Positions 7,062 to 10,482 of a DNA stretch of 10,482 nucleotides are shown piece after piece. Origin of the DNA: Syntrophorhabdus sp. (GTDB lineage: Bacteria > Desulfobacterota > BSN033 > UBA1163); assembly GCA_020724025.1 (NCBI GenBank), contig DYHU01000063.1:4325-14806 (forward strand), written 5' to 3'. The notes beneath the pieces were generated by a model. That model made no database searches. It saw only the letters and a list, made by a program, of their open reading frames with translations, and was not told the origin of the DNA. The position numbers and the translations under genes are program-made. Position 1 is the stretch's first letter. Each line of letters opens with the position of its first letter.

Positions 7062-7766
7062 TTATTCATTTAATATGTCCTCGGTTTCAAAATCCGAAAG
7101 ACTGCGTTCCCCTCCATCTTCAAACTTCTTGATCCAACGGTTCACACGCTCTTCACCATAAGCCTTTTTCCATCCCTCTACAATGTGCATGACAGGAATG
7201 TCTGCAAAGATTCCTTCAAATCCCACATATTCCATAAACTTTTGATTTTCCAAATTATAAGGCTGGAATAGAGAATCTTCGCGGCCATTAAATTCAAGAG
7301 CGGATACGTGATGCCTTCTGCAAAGTTCACGGTTAAATGCCGGGGTGGCTTTTACCCACTTACCCCGTAGATAGAACTCCACAAAACCATGAGAAACAAA
7401 AAGGTCAGTCCCGAGAAAATCAATGAGTTGTTTGGTAGATAGATGATTCCGGACAGTAGCAAGACCCACGCGGGAAGGAATGCCGCAGGTCCTTCCCAGG
7501 GCGCAGAGAAGGGAGGCCTTGGGCACACAGAAACTCCTGCCCCGCTTGAGCACATAACTGGCACGATAATGCTCGGGCAGATAGAAAGGAGAGTAGGGGT
7601 CATAACGGATATCGTCGCGTACGGCGAGGTAGAGTTTCACTGCCATCCCTACAGGATCGGTAAGCCCGCCAACCACATCCCTTGCAAATTCCCGGACGAT
7701 CTTGTGGTCGCTGTCGATGATGGCTGTGGGAGTCAGGTAACAAGAATCTTCATCATCTATCTTCAT
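7062..7766 (-). CDS. Transglutaminase-like (papain-fold) protein
   Basis: A 234-residue protein with a transglutaminase-like core. The nucleophile region is GRSFCVPKASLLCALGRTCG (76-95) with Cys80, followed by the usual GIPSRVGLA. His126 is in SHGFVEFYLRGKWVKATPAFN, the expected second catalytic residue. The third, normally Asp in a WxxxDP context, reads Thr141 (WVKATP); I recall this variant in a bacterial subgroup, so it need not mean loss of activity. There is no signal peptide or membrane span, so it should be cytoplasmic. Reactions possible for the fold are proteolysis, amide hydrolysis or crosslinking; the substrate is unknown. ATG 7766 has no good ribosome site (an AAAGGG is about 14 bases upstream), and no other in-frame start lies before it. 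It begins 43 bp after ecfT on the same strand, suggesting an operon with the ECF module. Confidence 0.86.
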   Translation of the reverse strand: MKIDDEDSCYLTPTAIIDSDHKIVREFARDVVGGLTDPVGMAVKLYLAVRDDIRYDPYSPFYLPEHYRASYVLKRGRSFCVPKASLLCALGRTCGIPSRVGLATVRNHLSTKQLIDFLGTDLFVSHGFVEFYLRGKWVKATPAFNRELCRRHHVSALEFNGREDSLFQPYNLENQKFMEYVGFEGIFADIPVMHIVEGWKKAYGEERVNRWIKKFEDGGERSLSDFETEDILNE

Positions 7767-7809
7767 ATCACATTTATAATCCCTTTGATTTTTTCTTTCA
7801 ACCTGTTAT

Positions 7810-8604
7810 TTAAATTCGGCCGGGAATGATGGCGCCCAATCCTAATCCAATTCGAATATAGAGTGCGAGGGCGAGAAGCGCCAGAAGCAAAGCAATGGCG
7901 ATGTAATCGATTCTGCCCATTTTAAGTTCATAGTAGAGGGTCCGTTTCGATTCAGGGCTGAAGCCTTTGGATTCCAGCGCCATGGCTAAGAGATGCGTGT
8001 GGCGAATGGCATAGATGAAGAGAGGGACTGCATGAGGGATGAACTTTCTGAACCGGCTGAAGAGGGAGCCGGAATCCAGATCCAACCCCCTGGAGATTTG
8101 TGCCTGAACGATGGTTGCGCCAGCGCCTGCAAAGGTTGGCACCAGCCTCAATGCCGTGGAAAGGGCAAAGGCGATAGGGTAAGGAACTCCCGAACGGATG
8201 AGCCCATTGGTCAGTTCTTCGTTTCGTGTCGTGGAGAGGAAGATCAACCCAATGGATACAAATGTCGAAAGCCTGAGACCCATGGCGAGACCATAGAGCA
8301 ATGATTCCATACTCACCTGAATGAATCCCCATGACCACAGGGGAGTCGGTCCCTTTGCAAAGAGAGGCCACATGAGAGAGCTGAATAGAAAGAGGAGGAC
8401 GAGAATGAACCGGAGGAGCCAGAGATTTCTGAGCGATCTGGCTGATAGGGCAATCAAAACCACGGCAGAGCTGATCGCCGCCATATAGAAGGGATGGTTG
8501 AAACAGAGGCATAGGGAAGAGAGGATGATGACCCCGATGATCTTGGTTCGCGGGTCAAGGCGATGGGCCCAGGTATTTTTATCGAGGTAGAGGAAAATGT
8601 TCAT
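7810..8604 (-). CDS. ecfT: Energy-coupling factor transporter membrane protein EcfT (CbiQ family)
   Basis: The membrane scaffold of an ECF importer, which links the two ATPases to a substrate-binding S component. With ATG 8604 it has 264 residues. Hydrophobic spans lie near 22-36, 40-55, 62-82, 102-124, 143-157 and 232-258. The opening LDKNTWAHRLDPRTKI is typical of CbiQ/EcfT. The two coupling motifs are SRG (171-173, in AQISRGLD) and SKG (212-214, in ALESKGF); the second has Lys in place of the usual Arg. A longer frame opens at TTG 8643 inside the ATPase gene, but the conserved N-terminus begins at ATG 8604, which follows the ATPase stop by 7 bases with GAAG just before it. This tight spacing shows an operon with the fused ATPase. 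No S component lies next to it. Confidence 0.93.
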   Translation of the reverse strand: MNIFLYLDKNTWAHRLDPRTKIIGVIILSSLCLCFNHPFYMAAISSAVVLIALSARSLRNLWLLRFILVLLFLFSSLMWPLFAKGPTPLWSWGFIQVSMESLLYGLAMGLRLSTFVSIGLIFLSTTRNEELTNGLIRSGVPYPIAFALSTALRLVPTFAGAGATIVQAQISRGLDLDSGSLFSRFRKFIPHAVPLFIYAIRHTHLLAMALESKGFSPESKRTLYYELKMGRIDYIAIALLLALLALALYIRIGLGLGAIIPGRI

Positions 8605-8611
8605 AGCATCT

Positions 8612-10288
8612 TCAACCTTGCAACTCCTCCACCATCTGTTCAACCGTAAGCGCTTGTGTGCCGAGCCAGTTGCTCAATTGTACGATGGGGGGAGGACACA
8701 ATGAAGCCCGGGCTAACCTGGCCTCGTCCGAAAAAACAACCCGGGTGGGTCCATCCGCGAGGATGAGGCCATCTTTCAACACAATCGTCCTCGTGGCATA
8801 TTCAGCGGCCAATCCCATCGAATGGGTGATGATGATAATCGTGTGTCCTTTCCGGTTCAACCGTCTCAATATCTCCATCATCTTTTGTTGATGATAGTGA
8901 TCGAGGCCTGTGGTTGGCTCATCGAGAATGATCGCCTCCGGCTGGGCTGTCAGAACCGAGGCCACGGCAACGCGCTGGCGTTGACCCTTGGTCAGGACAA
9001 AGGGGTTTTTTTCTTCATATCCCACAAGCCCCACGATTTCGAGGGCTTCTTCAGTGCGCTTCTCAATGGCGCTGGAACTCTCCCCCAGCACTTTCAGGCT
9101 GAAGCCTACCTCCTCCCGGACGGTTCTGGCAAAGATCTGATGGTCGGGGTTCTGAAAAACATATCCCACCAGCCGTGCAAGTTCCCGGTGGCTGTAGTCG
9201 GTTGTGGGTCTGCCCCGCACCAGAACCCGGCCCGAAGAGGGTTTGAGCAATCCGTTAAAATGTTTGGCGAGGGTTGTCTTTCCAGAGCCGTTTTGTCCAA
9301 GGAGGGCAACGAACTCCCCTTCATATATCGAAAGATCGATTCCCAGAAGCGCTTCTGTTTGAAATTGGGGATAGACAAACCTCAACGCCACGGCACTTAA
9401 AAGAGATGAGGGTTTTGTGCCCCCCGAAGGAATGGTCTTGGGAAAGAGCGCCCGGTGTCCGATAAGATGGTGTTTCTCGATCAAGTCAATGGCTGACGAA
9501 ACGGTCAAAGGTTTACCTGGCCAGCCCATCTTATGAAAGAGCTCGATCATCGAAAGGGGTCTTATTCCACAGGATTCGAGCCTGGGAAGGTCCAGAAGAA
9601 CCTCCTCAGGGTCTCCCTTTGTTATCACTTCACCCTCTCGCATCAACCAGACCTGGTCAGCGGAGATGGCTGTTTCCGGATCTTGATCAACGATCAAAAG
9701 ACTATGGCCTCGCTTGCGAAGGGTCTCTGCTATTGAAAGCACCTCCTGACGGCCCTGGGGGTCGAGGTCGGTAGTGGGTTCATCCATTACGAGGACCTCT
9801 GGTTCCAGAGTCAGCACGGAGCCAATGGCAAGACGCTGTTTCTGGCCTCCTGAGAGAGTGGCCGGTTGCCGATGGCGTAATGCTTCTAAGCCGACGAGGG
9901 GTAAATATCGCTCAATTCGGGATCTGATCTCTGAAGGAGGGATGCAATGGTTCTCAGGGCCGAAAGCCATTTCAAGTTCGACATTTGTGGAGAAGAGCTG
10001 GGATTCAAAATCCTGGAAAACTAGCCCCACGAAGCGGGAAAGCTCATGGACTTTATGTTTGGCGACCTCTTTTCCCTTAACAGAGACACGGCCTCGATAT
10101 TCCCCATGAAAAAATCTTGGAACAAGCCCATTGAGACTGTAGCAAAGAGTGGACTTGCCTGCCCCTGCGTGACCCATCAATACGACAAATCCGCACTCTT
10201 CGATTTCACCCTGGATATTTTTTAAAGCAGAGTGCTTCCCTCCCCGATAGGTGAAATTGAGGTCATGGATGGAAATTCCAATGCCCAT
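8612..10288 (-). CDS. Fused double ATPase of an ECF transporter (EcfA-EcfA' in one chain)
   Basis: The cytoplasmic motor of an ECF importer, 558 residues with two ABC domains in one chain, as in YkoD-type proteins. Domain 1 (about 4-240): Walker A GHAGAGKST (39-47), Q-loop Gln92, signature LSGGQ (145-149), Walker B Asp169-Glu170. Its switch position reads VDQD (200-203), so the usual His is Gln202. Domain 2 (about 297-520): Walker A GQNGSGKTT (331-339), Gln379, signature LTKGQ (432-436), Walker B Asp456-Glu457, switch His489. Because the sites form head to tail, the His-less switch of domain 1 pairs with the odd signature of domain 2, leaving one canonical and one altered site. About 55 residues link the domains (240-296), and a roughly 35-residue tail follows domain 2. 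ATG 10288 lacks a purine-rich ribosome site but matches the usual domain start. The stop lies 7 bases before ecfT. Confidence 0.95.
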   Translation of the reverse strand: MGIGISIHDLNFTYRGGKHSALKNIQGEIEECGFVVLMGHAGAGKSTLCYSLNGLVPRFFHGEYRGRVSVKGKEVAKHKVHELSRFVGLVFQDFESQLFSTNVELEMAFGPENHCIPPSEIRSRIERYLPLVGLEALRHRQPATLSGGQKQRLAIGSVLTLEPEVLVMDEPTTDLDPQGRQEVLSIAETLRKRGHSLLIVDQDPETAISADQVWLMREGEVITKGDPEEVLLDLPRLESCGIRPLSMIELFHKMGWPGKPLTVSSAIDLIEKHHLIGHRALFPKTIPSGGTKPSSLLSAVALRFVYPQFQTEALLGIDLSIYEGEFVALLGQNGSGKTTLAKHFNGLLKPSSGRVLVRGRPTTDYSHRELARLVGYVFQNPDHQIFARTVREEVGFSLKVLGESSSAIEKRTEEALEIVGLVGYEEKNPFVLTKGQRQRVAVASVLTAQPEAIILDEPTTGLDHYHQQKMMEILRRLNRKGHTIIIITHSMGLAAEYATRTIVLKDGLILADGPTRVVFSDEARLARASLCPPPIVQLSNWLGTQALTVEQMVEELQG

Positions 10289-10305
10289 AGGTAGGCAACG
10301 TAGTA

Positions 10306-10311
10306 AATATA
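10306..10311 (-). promoter_or_regulatory. Possible -10 box for the ECF operon
   Basis: On the minus strand TATATT (5 of 6) lies 17 bases before ATG 10288, preceded by an A-rich stretch (about 10325-10340) but no recognisable -35. If used, the leader would be about 10 bases, which fits the lack of a ribosome site. No riboswitch fold can be recognised in the 194 bp upstream of the gene. Confidence 0.25.
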
Positions 10312-10354
10312 ACCTAAATTGAGCGTTTTTTCGTTTTTAATTACATGAAAGACA

Positions 10355-10482
10355 CTGGATTCCTGCTGGAGTTTACCCCGTACTTTGATACGGGGCAGGA
10401 ATGACGACTATCGACCATTGAATGAAGATGTCATTCCCGTGAAACTTGTCCTCGAAGGCATTAATCGGGGAACGGGAATCCA
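10355..10482. repeat. Paired REP-like repeats at the window edge
   Basis: Unit A (10355-10407) runs CTGGATTCC to GGAATGAC, with nested arms ATTCCTG/CAGGAAT (10359-10365, 10396-10402) and CCCCGTA/TACGGGG (10376-10382, 10389-10395). Unit B (10430-10482, cut by the window end) runs GTCATTCCCG to GGGAATCCA, with arms ATTCCCGT/ACGGGAAT (10433-10440, 10472-10479). These are the same core ends as at 2770-2858, placed in the opposite order. No gene is seen in the 194 bp from 10289 to the end. Confidence 0.75.

Noticed and set aside
7443..7829. Open frame of 128 codons opposite the transglutaminase gene
   Set aside because: Antisense shadow of a gene with clear catalytic motifs; no promoter or ribosome site.
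8605..8643. Upstream TTG start for ecfT, overlapping the ATPase gene
   Set aside because: The extra residues are the out-of-frame end of the ATPase gene, no ribosome site precedes the TTG, and the conserved EcfT N-terminus begins at ATG 8604.
8822..9400. Open frame of 192 codons on the plus strand opposite the ECF ATPase
   Set aside because: It is antisense to the second ABC domain, whose motifs are all intact.
10289..10354. Vitamin riboswitch before the ECF operon
   Set aside because: Only 66 AT-rich bases separate the gene from the repeat island, with no recognisable aptamer motif.

Overview
The window looks like chromosomal DNA of an uncultured, mid-GC Gram-negative bacterium. It most resembles Deltaproteobacteria (Desulfobacterota). 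The pointers are the LonA-type protease, the MEMO protein with a long N-terminal extension, the small Cys-rich protein and several families of short palindromic intergenic repeats. This placement is an inference from protein flavour, not from a marker gene. No rRNA, tRNA, CRISPR array, phage gene or full insertion sequence was seen.

Layout, plus strand (1-6663). A type IV ABC exporter half (1-2130) appears to be the catalytically intact subunit of a heterodimer whose partner should lie just upstream. Two small genes follow: a charged 69-residue protein with a tandem DLNxLFP repeat (2255-2464) and a Cys-rich zinc-ribbon-like protein (2465-2704), probably translationally coupled. A 169-bp nested palindromic element (2734-2902) fills most of the next gap. 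It ends about 30 bp before a likely sigma-70 promoter for lon (3004-5418). The lon gene is followed after 18 bp by a MEMO/AmrB-type protein (5437-6663).

Layout, minus strand (10288-6749, transcribed right to left). A fused double ATPase of the energy-coupling factor (ECF) type (10288-8612) is followed by its membrane partner EcfT (8604-7810), a transglutaminase-like protein (7766-7062) and a small helical protein (6994-6749). The first two make an ECF transporter energising module. No substrate-binding S component is encoded in the window, so the vitamin or metal carried cannot be read from it. The two strands converge at 6663/6749 on a palindromic repeat that may help end transcription from both sides.

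Four intergenic regions hold repeats: a TAGTC-rich repeat at 2111-2192 that supplies the stop codon of the exporter gene, the nested palindrome at 2734-2902, a GGATTTCGG/CCGAAATCC palindrome at 6663-6744, and a paired REP-like array at 10355-10482 that runs off the window edge. The loci at 2770-2858 and 10355-10482 share the same GTCATTCC/GGAATCCAG ends in opposite arrangement.

I did not find a clear new defence or biosynthetic system. The most interesting signals are the lopsided ATP sites in the fused ECF ATPase, the PqqD-like N-terminus on the MEMO protein, the ECF-transglutaminase linkage, and the palindromic element in front of lon.
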